Source: Cercophora sp. LCS_1 (lineage: Eukaryota; Ascomycota; Sordariomycetes; Sordariales; Lasiosphaeriaceae). From it: a DNA stretch of 64,000 nucleotides. The stretch's first letter is position 1. The number at the start of each line of letters is the position of its first letter. The translations under genes were made by a program, and so were the position numbers. The notes under the pieces are model-generated. The model was not told where the DNA came from. It saw nothing but the letters and a program-made list of their open reading frames with translations, and searched no databases. The DNA lies in the NCBI GenBank assembly GCA_036250225.1, contig JAPZLL010000049.1:208917-272916 (forward strand), read 5' to 3'. Below, in pieces: positions 46,782 to 57,494 of this stretch.

Positions 46782-47510
46782 GATGCTGTGCAGCTGCAAT
46801 TTGTGTTGGTAGTGATTTCGTGGAAGGCAAGCAAGCGCATGATACCCAAGGCAGGTCCGTGGTGGTTTGAGGAACAAACATCGGCAGGTTCATATGCGGA
46901 TACGGGTCGGCATGTGCATACTGGAGGGGAAAACGGTGATGGCATCGGGGTATATATTCTAGTTTTATTGTGCATGCTATAAATCCCTTTCTCTTTCGTT
47001 GTGTTGCGTCGAATTTGTCCTGCCGTTTGGAAAGGGGCGAATGGCCTCGCTATGACATTGACCACCGTCCCCGCAGATGGTCAATAGAATAGCCCAGACC
47101 TTTTCAGCACCTGCCAAGTTCCATGAGATGTCTGCGCCAACGCAAGTTCATTATTCCTCGGTTTGAAGGCAAATGATGATAGCTATGCTTATATCCAGTA
47201 TTGCATCAAGGCCTCGTAAAGCAAGCGGGCTGCATCTCGGTCTGCATAAACGCAACTAAATATATCTGAACTCGCTCAACACACAACACACATTTTCAGA
47301 ACTATTCCACCGTTGCATCTCACTGCGTATCACACCATGGTACTGCACAAAAAGCCCTACATCGGCAGACATAAGTTATAGCACCACTGGATCCGAACCT
47401 TATTCCAACGGCTCACACTGAGTGCCACTTACCGTCTTGATCACAGAGCACCAACTCGAACAGCCATATATCCAGGACACATAACCAGGATCTCGTTGGA
47501 GCGAGGAAAC
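46782..47510. other. Intergenic region
   Basis: 729 bp with the 3' UTR of the copper-fist gene and the leader of the next gene. No further feature supported. Confidence 0.35.
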
Positions 47511-48488
47511 ATGTCACCCAACCCGCCATCGAAACATCATGATTCAAGATCCCGATCCCGATCACCAAAACCCAGGACGACAAGCCACCGCGATCGTGAT
47601 AGGAGGGACCATCATCATCATCATCACCACCATCACAACCACCGCCGCTCTGATGGCCGCTCAGATACCCGTCACTCGGGAAGAGATGATAAAGTTATTC
47701 AACTCCCGCATGGATCGCCAAGACTCGACAAACGTGATCTAGAGCGGTTCAGACCGCTTTTTGCGCGGTACTTGCGCGTGCAAAAGGGGCTTGATATCGA
47801 TAAGCTGGAGGAAGGGGAGGTTAAAGGTCGGTGGAAGAGTTTTCTGGGGAAGTGGAATCGTGGGGAGTTGGATGGGTGGTATGAGACTCGTTTAGCAGGG
47901 GAGCAAAGGAGGGGGTCGCAGACGGAGAAGGTGGACGTCATGGTGAAGACAGGGGATGCTGACACCGAGGAGGATAATGATGAATTTGGCCCGACGCTAC
48001 CGGGGCAGAGGGGCCAAAAACAGGGCGTTGCGGTGCCGGGCCTGGTGGATCTGGAAATAAGAGCTGAGCAGGCTGTCGACGAGCGGGAGATGAGGCGGTT
48101 GGAGAGGGCTGCGGAACGGAAAGTGGAGAGGAAGGTGGTCAAGGAACGGTTGGAGGAGCTCGTGCCGAGGGCTGAGGCCGGGACAAGGGAGAGGATGCTG
48201 GAGAAGAGGAGGGAGGTGAACGAGAAGATGAAGGGGTTTCGGGATAAGAGCCCCGGTGGGGATGAGGTTGCGGATGAGGAGTTGGTTGGGGGTGCGGGCG
48301 GTGGGGTGGAGGAGTACAAGCGGTTGTTGGAAAGGGAGAAGCAGAGGACTTCGGAACGGCAGGTGCGGAGGGATGAGATTGCGAGAGCGAAAGCGGCGGA
48401 GAGGGAGGAGCGGGTTAGGGCGTATAGAGAACGGGAGGAGGAGACGGTTGGGAGGTTGAGGGAGCTTGCCAAGTTGCGGTTTGGGTGA
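47511..48488 (+). CDS. SCI1/Hel117-annotated-type basic coiled-coil protein
   Basis: Single exon, 325 aa. An RS-like, His-rich start (SRSRSRSPKPRTTSHRDRD, then nine consecutive His encoded by a CAT/CAC run at about 47611-47637) precedes a compact conserved-looking block FARYLRVQKGLDIDKLEEGE and GRWKSFLGKWNRGELDGWY. The short motif EFGPTLPG follows, and then a long Arg/Glu coiled coil to the end. This layout is seen in fungal proteins loosely annotated RNA helicase HEL117 and plant SCI1; there is no helicase domain here. A nuclear, splicing-linked role is plausible from the RS region but unproven. Confidence 0.65.
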   Translation: MSPNPPSKHHDSRSRSRSPKPRTTSHRDRDRRDHHHHHHHHHNHRRSDGRSDTRHSGRDDKVIQLPHGSPRLDKRDLERFRPLFARYLRVQKGLDIDKLEEGEVKGRWKSFLGKWNRGELDGWYETRLAGEQRRGSQTEKVDVMVKTGDADTEEDNDEFGPTLPGQRGQKQGVAVPGLVDLEIRAEQAVDEREMRRLERAAERKVERKVVKERLEELVPRAEAGTRERMLEKRREVNEKMKGFRDKSPGGDEVADEELVGGAGGGVEEYKRLLEREKQRTSERQVRRDEIARAKAAEREERVRAYREREEETVGRLRELAKLRFG

Positions 48489-48903
48489 GCTGCGAATGCA
48501 GCGAGTGATGCTGTGGGTTCGGCGTTTGAGGGCATCAACGTGGTTATATACAGCAAACCACATAAAATCGAATAATATCACCGCTATCACCAACCGTATT
48601 GCAGCGGTTTCGGATTGATCTGTTTTTTGAGGTCACACAGTCAAACTTTGCGGTCTGATATCTTGGGGTTGTATCCGTTCCACTTCTCCAACTCCATGCA
48701 TAAAATTCGGCTCTCACTTTTCACTCATCGCCGCAGACTCACCCAACGTCCGGCGCCAACTCAAATCTCGAGGGAAACCCAACTCCACTCAAAAAAAACC
48801 CCTAGCGAATTTTTTAAACTCACCTCATATCGCAGCAACAACAATCTCATTGCTGAACTTTAGCGAACTCCAAATCCCCTCACCTGAGGTATCCCAGCCC
48901 AAC
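48489..48903. promoter_or_regulatory. Intergenic region upstream of EFM7
   Basis: 415 bp between two forward genes; C/A-rich leader before the ATG at 48904. No distinct element supported. Confidence 0.3.
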
Positions 48904-49776
48904 ATGGCCCCAGACACCACCCCCTCCATGGACGACAGCCACGACAACGACACAGACCTCGCAACCTCCCTCTTCGACGACCCAGAAGACTACTACCCCC
49001 CTTCCCCACCACCAACAACCCAATCCTACACCACCCTCGCCGGCGTCCCCATCGCCCTGCACCTAGTCGGCCACTCCCCGCTAGAAGCCCACCACCTCTG
49101 GAACGGCTCGCGCGTGGTAGCCTCCCACTTTGAAACCAACCCATCCCTCGTAGCAAACCGCGCCGTCCTCGAACTCGGCGCAGGCGCGGGCCTCCCCTCG
49201 CTAATCGCCGCATCCCTCGGCGCCCGCAAGGTGGTCGTGACAGACTTCCCCGACCCGGATCTGGTAGCCAACATGTGGCGCAACGTGGACGAGTGCAGCC
49301 TCATCCCCAAGGATGGGAGGATTGTGGCGGAGGGGTATGTTTGGGGGATGGACCCCAAGAAATGCCTGGGCTATTTGGGAGAAGGAGAAAGGTTTGATGT
49401 GCTGGTGTTGGCGGATTTGCTGTTTAGACATAGCGAGCATGGACGGTTGCTGGATAGTATTGAGATGATGATGGAACGGAAGCAAGGGGTTGCGTTGGTC
49501 GTGTTTACGAGTTATCGGCCTTGGCTGCAGCATAAGGATCTAAAGTTTTTTGATCTGGCGAGGGAGAGGGGGTTTGTGGTGACCAAGATTTTGGAGAAAA
49601 AGATGGATAGACCGCTTTTTGAGAAGGATCCGGGGGATGAGGAGGTTCTGAAGACGGTTACGGGGTGGGAGGTGAGATGGCCGAGGGAGGGGGAGGTGGT
49701 TGAGGTGAAGAAGGAGAAAACGGATGGTGAGAACGGTGGCGAGAACGGTGGCGAGAACGGTGGTAAGAAGGGATAG
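48904..49776 (+). CDS. EFM7-type protein N-terminal and lysine methyltransferase (targets EF1A)
   Basis: Single exon, 290 aa. The family signature SLFDDPEDYYPPSPPP opens the protein. A seven-beta-strand methyltransferase follows: LVGHSPLEAHHLWNGSR, motif I VLELGAGAGLPSLIAASLG (from residue 88), post-I VVVTDFPDPDLVANM, then LVLADLLFRHSEH and TSYRPW. Yeast Efm7 (Nnt1) methylates the N-terminal Gly and Lys of translation elongation factor 1A in the cytoplasm. The C-terminus adds a lineage-specific tail with three GENG repeats encoded by near-identical 12-bp units (about 49728-49763). Confidence 0.9.
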   Translation: MAPDTTPSMDDSHDNDTDLATSLFDDPEDYYPPSPPPTTQSYTTLAGVPIALHLVGHSPLEAHHLWNGSRVVASHFETNPSLVANRAVLELGAGAGLPSLIAASLGARKVVVTDFPDPDLVANMWRNVDECSLIPKDGRIVAEGYVWGMDPKKCLGYLGEGERFDVLVLADLLFRHSEHGRLLDSIEMMMERKQGVALVVFTSYRPWLQHKDLKFFDLARERGFVVTKILEKKMDRPLFEKDPGDEEVLKTVTGWEVRWPREGEVVEVKKEKTDGENGGENGGENGGKKG

Positions 49777-50119
49777 ATGGAATGGCAGTGGATAGTTGCT
49801 TGGCAAAACTCGATCGGCAATGAGATTCGTTGACGGCGATATCGTTTGTCTCTTTCTTGTCTGGGCGAAAATATGCAGGCACCATGTTGGGTCATCCCCA
49901 TTACGCGGCCACCACGCAACACGCGCACATACAACGCACCACAAAACCCGTCTCACGGAAACCCTCCCCATTACGATATATAGCCATTCTAGATCCAATG
50001 TCCCACCCAAGCCAGACCCATCTACGATTACATTCCCCACCGAAACGCCTGTAAAATCCCGTGGGTATCATAACATCATGAAGTATCTCCCCCCCCTTTA
50101 ACCCCAACATTAACAAGGT
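49777..50119. other. Convergent intergenic region
   Basis: 343 bp between convergent genes; 3' UTR sequence only. Confidence 0.35.
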
Positions 50120-51507
50120 TTAGTATCTTCCCGAGTCTTTCATATCTTGGGCTCTATCCTGCCCCTTGACGTACTCGCTCAGCCGCATGTCGTTGCTCTC
50201 CCCGCCATGTCCCGCCATCTGATTGCTCCCGGGCTCATACGGCGGGAGCATCGGCTCCGGCCTCATTCCGTCCGAGACAAGCGCCGACTCGGCTGTCTGC
50301 TCCTCCTCCAGCAACATCGGCATGCCGTGCGACGCCGATGCCCCACGCCGGTGCTGTGGGCGATGCTGCATCCCGTCTGCGACATAACCCGCGGCGCTAT
50401 CATCGGAATGCGACGTTGGGCGCATACCATCGGTCACGAGAGCTGCTTCGGCGCTATCCTCGTCCAGGGGAATCGGCACAAAGCCGGGTCCGCCTGGCGA
50501 GGATGGCTTGGTGAGGGAGAGGCGGCGTTGAGGCAGAGGTGGGGGCGCGGGTTGGGCGACGGGTCGGCGGGCGATAATGTGTGGTCGGTATGAGACGGTT
50601 GACGAGGTGATTGAGGTCAGGGTGCTTCGGAGGGAGGCGGTACGGGTGATGATGCCTTCGCTTGGCGGGGCGGGCATCGAGTGCCGAGGGGCTTCCTCTT
50701 GAGGAGAGGGAGACGACTCGAGTTCAATGTCACTCTTTGCTTGTTCCTGGCGAAGGGTCTCGAGAACTTCATTGTACTTGGACTCGCGGACGTGCTTGGT
50801 GTCGAATACACACAGAGCCCCGAACAGGATGGCGAGAATGTAGGTGAATCTGCCATGCGTCAGAGGGACGGCCAGGGGAGAGGATGGATGGTACGAACAC
50901 CAGAGCGGCCGCGATGAAAAAGAATGAGCGCTCAAAGCCACAGAACTTATCGAGTTCACCGGGCTCGGCTTCGCTTCCATCGCTGAAGCCGACGATATTG
51001 TAAGGCACATCGTACACTTCTTGCCTCGGGGTGATGGGTCCGGGTCCAACTCCGCCAACTGGGATGTGTGAGCACAAGACAAGATGCTAACACGGGATGC
51101 ACTAACAGTCTTTCGGCGTGAAGCCAGCACAGTGGTCTGGAAGCCCAACACGGGCGAGGATCGTGATGATGGCGATGTCGATTGCACAGAACACAAAGTC
51201 AAAGACAACGAAGCAAATAAGCCACCCCTTTCGCTTGGATCGTTTGCCTGTGTGTTGCAGGATCATGGCCAGCGTGGTGTAGACGAGAAGGATGCATATC
51301 TGACATGGTGTCAATCATCGGACGATTCATGCTTGCTAAAAAAAAAAAGCATACCAGCAGTTCCAGAATCACCATGCTCTGAGTGAGCCCCAGTCGTTTC
51401 CCGTAGATCCAGGCCGTCAGAAACCCGTTGAGGCCCGCTGCTGCCAGAGCACCCAGCAGTTGGAATGCGCGGATGGACATCAGCCATGATGACAATGTCC
51501 AGGTCAT
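50120..51507 (-). CDS. Four-TM MARVEL-like membrane protein with long cytosolic tail
   Basis: Exons 51355-51507, 51107-51299, 50899-51058 and 50120-50849 give 411 aa; introns are 55, 48 and 49 bp. TM1 is about residues 11-35 (AFQLLGALAAAGLNGFLTAW). TM2 spans the first splice (VILELL|ICILLVYTTLAMIL). TM3 is WLICFVVFDFVFCAIDIAII. A Cys-containing loop follows, and TM4 spans the third splice (FFFIAAALV|FTYILAILFGAL). The fourth exon is a long disordered Pro/Ser tail with three degenerate VTDGMRP-type repeats. The third donor is chosen at GT|GTTCGT because only that phase keeps TM4. MARVEL assignment is by topology; function unknown. Divergent from a paralogue at 52457. Confidence 0.78.
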
Positions 51508-52456
51508 GGTTGCGGCCGCTTCCGCTGCGAACTCAAAGAATGTTCTGGCCGGGAGACAGGCACAGCAAGAAGGGCGAGATTTACGGGTCGAAATCAGTTT
51601 TGATCTGGGACCTTGCAACTACAAGTATCGGGCTCGATGGATCAGTCGGCATGGGCCGATGAAATGAACAGCATGAGCGTGGGAGGCTGTGTAAACATGG
51701 GCGGATTGCTGAACAACTGGCCCCAGTGAGTGTAACCGCGGGTTAGGCCCTGGGCCCGTATCTCTCTTGGTTCACGTCGTTGGAGCGCGAGCTCGCAAGC
51801 GGTGCAGCGCCGGCGCGCCTTCTCATTCGTGATGGATGGCTGCTGCTCACCCCACTTGACGATTTGTCCCATTCCGACCGCCTCGAACTGCCGCGACGAA
51901 ACAACTCAACTGCAAGTGTGGGCGACCAATGCGCTCCTCGCGCGCCTGACAGCACACAATGCCCCTGCATCACCACCTTTGGGGTGGAGGCACGGGAGGA
52001 TCCGAGAGTCTCTTGTCACGAGAAGGGATGAAAAGGTGTCAAAGAAGACGGGAGGACGCGTAATCGCCATTCAGCGACGACCGACAAGGTTAGCGGATGG
52101 AGGGCCAACACCCCCAAGAGGGGGGCACAGCCTCACTGCTTGGCGGGAAGGCAGCCTGGACAGCGGGGCCTGCACGGGCCATCACAGGCCATCGAACGCC
52201 CCTGGATTGGCCAATGCTGTCAATGAAACGAAACCAAGGTAGCGCCTGACCACTCATCAGAAGGAAGCAAAAAAGAGGTGTGATGGAGGGGTGAGCTTTT
52301 GAAGCAGCTCTCATCGTGTTCTTTTCCACGCCAACCGTCAAGCTTTTTTCCCCTTGCTGTGTAGCCTGGTAGGCCCGCTCTGAATCTGATCTGAATCGCC
52401 TCCTTTGCGGGCCGACGGTTGACGGGTTGACGACACGATCGAGTCTAAGTTCCGCC
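51508..52456. promoter_or_regulatory. Divergent promoter region between two four-TM paralogues
   Basis: 949 bp. No gene or clear element beyond short overlapping ORFs. Confidence 0.35.
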
Positions 52457-53774
52457 ATGACCGCCCCTTCCGTGTTCGACCGGCTCGCCTGGCGACCGGC
52501 AAACCGAATCACCACCCGACTCAACGAGAGATTCACCAACAGGTCCAGCAACGGCAGGTGTTGTAGATTCACCACCAGACTTCGTGAGAGATTCGCCATG
52601 GGATCCCGCCCCTGCAATGACGACAACAACAACAACAACAACGAGAAGAAGGTCAAGAAACAGCGACACTGGCTCGATGTCTTTGCCGCCACAAATCGCT
52701 TTTGGCAGTGCATCTCAGCCCTCATTCTCTATGCCATCTTCTATTCGTATTTTCTCATGGGCGAGAGCCCGGGCAACGAGCTCAACCAGACCCTTTCTTC
52801 AGCAATCGAGACGCTGGTATGCCTGATTTCCGTTGACCGGCACGCATTCACTGACAGACTCGCAAGGCCGTCAGCAACATCATCTACCATCCCAATGTGC
52901 TTCTCCTCATGTTCCTCCTGCGTCGGTCCAAGGAGACGCGGGGGTGGCGCTTCATTGCCGTGTTCAGCATCATTGGCGACTTGTCCATGATGTTCCTTGC
53001 TCTTTCCAAGCTGGTCGTCCTGAGCGCTGCCGGTGTCACGGCTGAGTGTCACGGCCAAGAAAAAACGGGCTGTGAGCATACCCAACCCAGCCAATGCCCT
53101 CGCACAAGTACTCACGTTCGTACAGTCTTCAAAAATATGCTCAACAACGGCGCCGCCTTTGCACGCACCCGTTTCGGCTGGGGCTCCCATCACGACCACC
53201 ACGAGCCTGACCTGTTGTGCTGCCTGCCCAAAGTGGTCTACCTTCTCTGCGCAGTTGCTGTGTATGCACTCTCCCACAGCCCGACTCAAGTCCATCTCAC
53301 TAATCCCTCTGCAGCTTCTCCTACACCTTTTCAATCCTCTTCACCGGTTTGCAATTCCAAAGGTCTCGCCTTTCTTTGCAAACCAAGCCTTCTCACCCTG
53401 GCCACATTGAAGAGGCCATCCCAACTTCCAATCCTTTGTACACTTTCTACCCTCCCAGGCCCTCCGTCTCTGAAAGACCATCAACCGAGGGGACACAGCC
53501 CCCTGTCTCGTTCGCGCCCAGACAGTCGTCCAGCAGCACCAGGCGATCGTCTGAGGAGCTTCCACGATATGCGAACCCGGCAGAGTTACCATTCGACATC
53601 CCAAGGCCCAGGATGTCCCAAGAAACGACATCGTCCTTTAACCCCGATCTATACCTGATTTCGGATGGCTTCCGGCCCATACCCGATCCACCAACATATT
53701 CCAGCCGACCTCCATCGTATAGGAGTGGGCCGCCGTCTTATCGTAGCAGACCGTCGAGCATTCACAATGCATGA
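52457..53774 (+). CDS. Four-TM MARVEL-like membrane protein, paralogue of the divergent neighbour
   Basis: Proposed exons: 52457-52816, 52858-53047, 53126-53261 and 53315-53774, giving 381 aa. The first acceptor could instead be at 52866, dropping three residues. An Arg-rich cytosolic start with an Asn run (NDDNNNNNNEKK) precedes TM1 (FWQCISALILYAIFYSYFL). TM2 (PNVLLLMFLL), TM3 (WRFIAVFSIIGDLSMMFLAL) and TM4 (VYLLCAVAV|FSYTFSILFTGL) follow, then a disordered tail with PPSYRSGPPSYRSRPSS repeats. The middle intron (53048-53125, 78 bp) has a weak GTCACG donor and its retention would keep the frame. I accept it because the paralogue has a phase-1 intron splitting a Phe codon at the same place. 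Confidence 0.72.
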
Positions 53775-54401
53775 TTTTGTTTTACTCTCTTCTTTTTAGG
53801 GTTGGCTTGAGCGTCAATGGGGAGACGCATTACCGGCATGGAGCCGGTTTTCGTTTGGGCGTTATGGGATTAGCAGGAATACAGGACTCTTGTGGGATGG
53901 ACAGTTATGATTTATTTGGAAGGGCATAATACATAATCTCATCTGCACATTTTTGGTACTGCCATTAGTTCTCGGAAAGCAAGGCATTCGTTGGGGTGAT
54001 TCAGGCCATGGACGCTGCTCTCGTGATCAACTCACCACTCTTCTTTTGTGCTATTGCACAGGAGTTGATAAGCTTTGGAATAGATGAGTTAAAGCTATAT
54101 ATTCTGGTAATGTTGAGTCTCGTGGTGATTTTGGTGTCGTGCATGGCCGCCATCTACGTTGAGACGTTTTTTTGCGTGAGGGGCATGGGTTTAGTAACCC
54201 AGCGAAGCAGAATAGGACATAAAACCCAAAGTGTCCGTGCACTCCCGCATTTCCATGGAACCCAACTTTCCTCTCTTCAGCGCCCCACCACGCTGCCATC
54301 ACCTTGCAGGTCTCACCGGTCAAAACCGTCACATCGTTGTTTCTTCTTCCCAACCCAAACCACCCACCTTAAATAAGCAGATTCTATAACTTCAACTCAA
54401 A
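53775..54401. promoter_or_regulatory. Intergenic region upstream of SPF30
   Basis: 627 bp. It holds the 3' UTR of the membrane-protein gene and the SPF30 leader. Nothing further supported. Confidence 0.35.
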
Positions 54402-55425
54402 ATGAGCGCCCAACTGGAAGCCGAGCGCAAAGAGTACGAGTCTCAAGTAAGTCACCCCTTTCCACATTCTCTGGAAAGAAACATGCGACTGACGCAAAGC
54501 AATAACCAGCTCGAACTCGTCATCGTCTCTCTGAAAGATGACCCCGACAACACAGAACTCCTCGCCCTCAAGGCCGAACTCGACCAGATGATCCAGATGA
54601 TTGACGAGTCCCTCGCCGAACTGAATCCTCCCAAAGCAGCAGCGCCCAAAGCAGCAGCAGCTCCTCCGCCACCCGCCACCACAGCAGCCCCCGCTGAACA
54701 ACCCAAGTGGTCGCGCGAGAACCATCCCGCTTTCAAGAAAGGTGCTGCTGCCGCACCGGTGCCCGCCGAGGAGGAAAAGGGCGAGGCTGCTGTTGCGTAC
54801 CAGGTCAATGACACGGTCATGGCCAAGTGGGTGTCTGGCGACAAGGGGTTCTACCCGGCGCGTATCATGAGTATCACGGGCTCGGCGACCGCGCCCATGT
54901 ATACGGTTAGGTTTAAGAGCTACGATACTGTTGAGACGTTGAGGGCGAAGGATATCAGGCCAAATACGGCGGCGCAGAAGCGCAAGGCGGATGGGACTGT
55001 GGTTGGCTCTGCTGGCCCCGCGCCGGCTTCTGCTGTGCCAGGCAGGCCGGAGGGGGTTGGGAATGGGATTGTGCTGAGCGGTGGGCCGGAGCTGTATCCA
55101 CAGGCAAAGAAGGAGAAGGAAGACAAGCTGGATGATAAGGGACGGCCAAAGTATAAGAAGATCAAGGCGAATAAGGAGTTGGAGGCGGGTAAGAATAAGT
55201 GGCAGGAGTTTAATGCCAAGGGAAAGCTGGGTAAGGGCGCCAAGAAGGACAGCATGTTCAGGACGCCGGAGGGTGTCAAGGGACGAGGTGAGTTTTATCA
55301 TGAATCGGGGTTGGACAAGATTGCTAACCGTGTGCACAGTGGGTTTCACGGGCTCTGGTCAGGCCATGCGCAAAGACCCTACGAGGAGTCGCCATGTGTA
55401 TCAGCCCAATGAAGATCTGGACTGA
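54402..55425 (+). CDS. SMN-related splicing factor 30 (SPF30/SMNDC1), Tudor-domain protein
   Basis: Exons 54402-54446, 54510-55287 and 55340-55425 give 302 aa; introns are 63 bp (GTAAGT..CAG) and 52 bp (GTGAGT..CAG). An N-terminal coiled coil (LELVIVSLKDDPDNTELLAL) is followed by an Ala/Pro linker and a Tudor domain at about 112-168 (VNDTVMAKWVSGDKGFYPA, YTVRFKSYDTVETL). A basic C-terminus ends KWQEFNAKGK and VGFTGSGQAMRKDPTRS, conserved in SPF30. The first splice is placed so Q15 joins LELV; the first intron happens to be open in frame, but its translation breaks the coiled coil. Spliceosome assembly role, nuclear. Confidence 0.88.
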
Positions 55426-56205
55426 GAAGGCTGACTTGAGTTTTTTTTTTCTTGTTGCATTCCAGAAAGCATATTCGCCAGCGGCATCGAAAAAGCGCAC
55501 AACACGGATCATGGAACGACACACGTATATGGCACCATCGGCGAACGGACGGGCATTATTTCGGGGTAGGAAAGCACACACGGGGCGTTCTTTGGTTTGG
55601 GACGAGTTTGGTTTCTCTAAGCACCCTTCTCTGTGTTTATTCATTTGCTCCCTTATCTCGGAGATCAAGGCTAACGTGGACTCTTGCTATGCTTTATCCA
55701 ACATCTTTGTACCTACCAGCTGCATCCTGCGGGTGACACGATCATCGCTGTCGTCTGTTCAAGGGGCGCTCAGCATATTTACGATTTGGGGTAGCCCGTC
55801 CAAGTATAACAATACAAATGACATATCCCTATTCCTTTAGGCCATTAAGTGACGATATTCATGAGAATGGTTGCTCGGGACGGGGATGTGCCGTTTATCC
55901 ATTCCCCAGATCGACGATGCAGATCTGACAGATGATCCTCAGACTATCAGATGGTGGTGTGTATCCGTGCTCTGTAAAATCTCGGAAGTTTTTCTTCGGG
56001 TATCCTAATGCGTTTCACCCATGTTACACCATCTTTACAGTCTCCCTATCAATACAAACGCCGTATCTCAGCCCATGTACTGTACACAGATTTTTAGGAT
56101 CGACCAACACATCCATCCATCCAGTGTCATCATGTACATCCTCGTCACCTCAACACCACGTCAACCCTTACCGGACCCAAATTCATACCCATGAATCCCC
56201 TCATC
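55426..56205. other. Convergent intergenic region
   Basis: 780 bp between convergent SPF30 and IND1. 3' UTR-like sequence; a 148-codon forward ORF here has no protein-like character. Confidence 0.4.
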
Positions 56206-57167
56206 TCAAACCTCCAACCCAACCCCCCTCCCAACCCTCATCGCAATCTCCATAAACACCTTCCCCCTCACCGACTCCGGCTCCGCCACCGCCGTTGGCT
56301 TCCCCCTACTCGCATCCTCTCCAATATTAGGATGCAGTGGCACATCCCCCAAAAACGCCAACCCATGCTCCTCACACACCTTCCTAACCCTCTCACTCCC
56401 GCCAAACACAGCCGTCTCCCCGCTACAATGCGGACACGTAAACAGACTCATATTCTGCACCACCCCCAAAATCGGTACGTCCACCTTTTTAAACATATCA
56501 ATCCCTTTAATCGCATCCGCAACAGCCAACGTATGCGGCGTCGTAACAACCACCGCCCCGTCCAGCTCCACCTGCTGCGTGATGCTCAGCTGGATGTCAC
56601 CCGTCCCGGGCGGTAGATCCAGCACAAGCACATCCAACCCGCCGTAAGACGCACTCCAGTCAACAGAGTGGAGCAGTTGTTGGATCGCTTTCAGGAGCAT
56701 GGGACCTCGCCAGACGACCGCGGACGCTGGATCGACCAGGTAGCCGATGGACATGGTTTGGACGCCGTAGGCTGTCAGGGGAACTAATAAACCGGACGGG
56801 GTGGTGTGTGGCTCAGAGGACAGGTTGAAGAGGGTGGGGATGGAGGGACCAAAGATGTCGGTGTCTAGGATGCCGGACCGGAGACCGAGGCGGGCGAAGG
56901 AGAGGGAGAGGTTGGCGGCTATGGTGGATTTGCCTACGCCTCCCTTTGCGGAGGAGACGGCGATGACTTTGGACACTGAGGGGATGTGCCGTTTTGTGGG
57001 GAGGCCGCGTTGGAAGCGGGGGACTGAGCCGGTTTTTGGGAGTGACTTTGGAGTGTGTGTTAGTTTAGGTGGGAATAGGAGGGGAGGGAGGGTGGGAGAT
57101 TTACGAGGGGGTTTTCATGGCGTAGGGGCCGGGTGGCGCGGAGGAGGAGGGTTCGTGTCGGTTTCAT
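56206..57167 (-). CDS. IND1/NUBPL-like Fe-S assembly factor for complex I (Mrp/NBP35 P-loop ATPase)
   Basis: Exons 57105-57167 and 56206-57045 give 300 aa; the intron is 57046-57104 (GTAAAT..AAG, ACTAAC branch point). A short presequence (MKPTRTLLLRATRPLR) marks mitochondrial import. The deviant Walker A SSAKGGVGKST (52-62), DTDIFGPSIPTLF, the Walker B region LVLDLPPGTGDIQ and the Fe-S-binding CPHC (225-228) define the Mrp/NBP35 family. The presequence makes it Ind1-like rather than cytosolic Nbp35/Cfd1, which also lack this N-terminus. Ind1 inserts Fe-S clusters into complex I. Its gene is divergent from BFR2 over a 327-bp spacer. Confidence 0.92.
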
Positions 57168-57494
57168 TGCGGTTGAGGGAGGATTAGACTATTTTCTGAG
57201 CATGGTGACATTTGGTGGTGGAGGTGGTGAAGTGAGTGAGAGGCTCATGATGAGTTCCATGCGTTGATGGTGTTGGACAGACAGGGGTCAGTGTAACTTT
57301 CAACAGATCCCTGTCCGTTTGGCGGTGCCCAGCCCATCCCGTTTTGCATGCATGCTGCCCCCACTTTAGCTGTTTTGTTCTGCCGCTTTTCACCGCCAAA
57401 ATTTTCCTCTCTTTTGTCTTTCAGGAACGGGACTTGAAAAATTTCCGCCGTGGGGTTCTTGCGGTTGGGTATTTCGCAACGAGTTTGATCCACG
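57168..57494. promoter_or_regulatory. Bidirectional promoter, IND1 / BFR2
   Basis: 327 bp between two divergent housekeeping genes. No TATA box; no other element identified with confidence. Confidence 0.4.
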
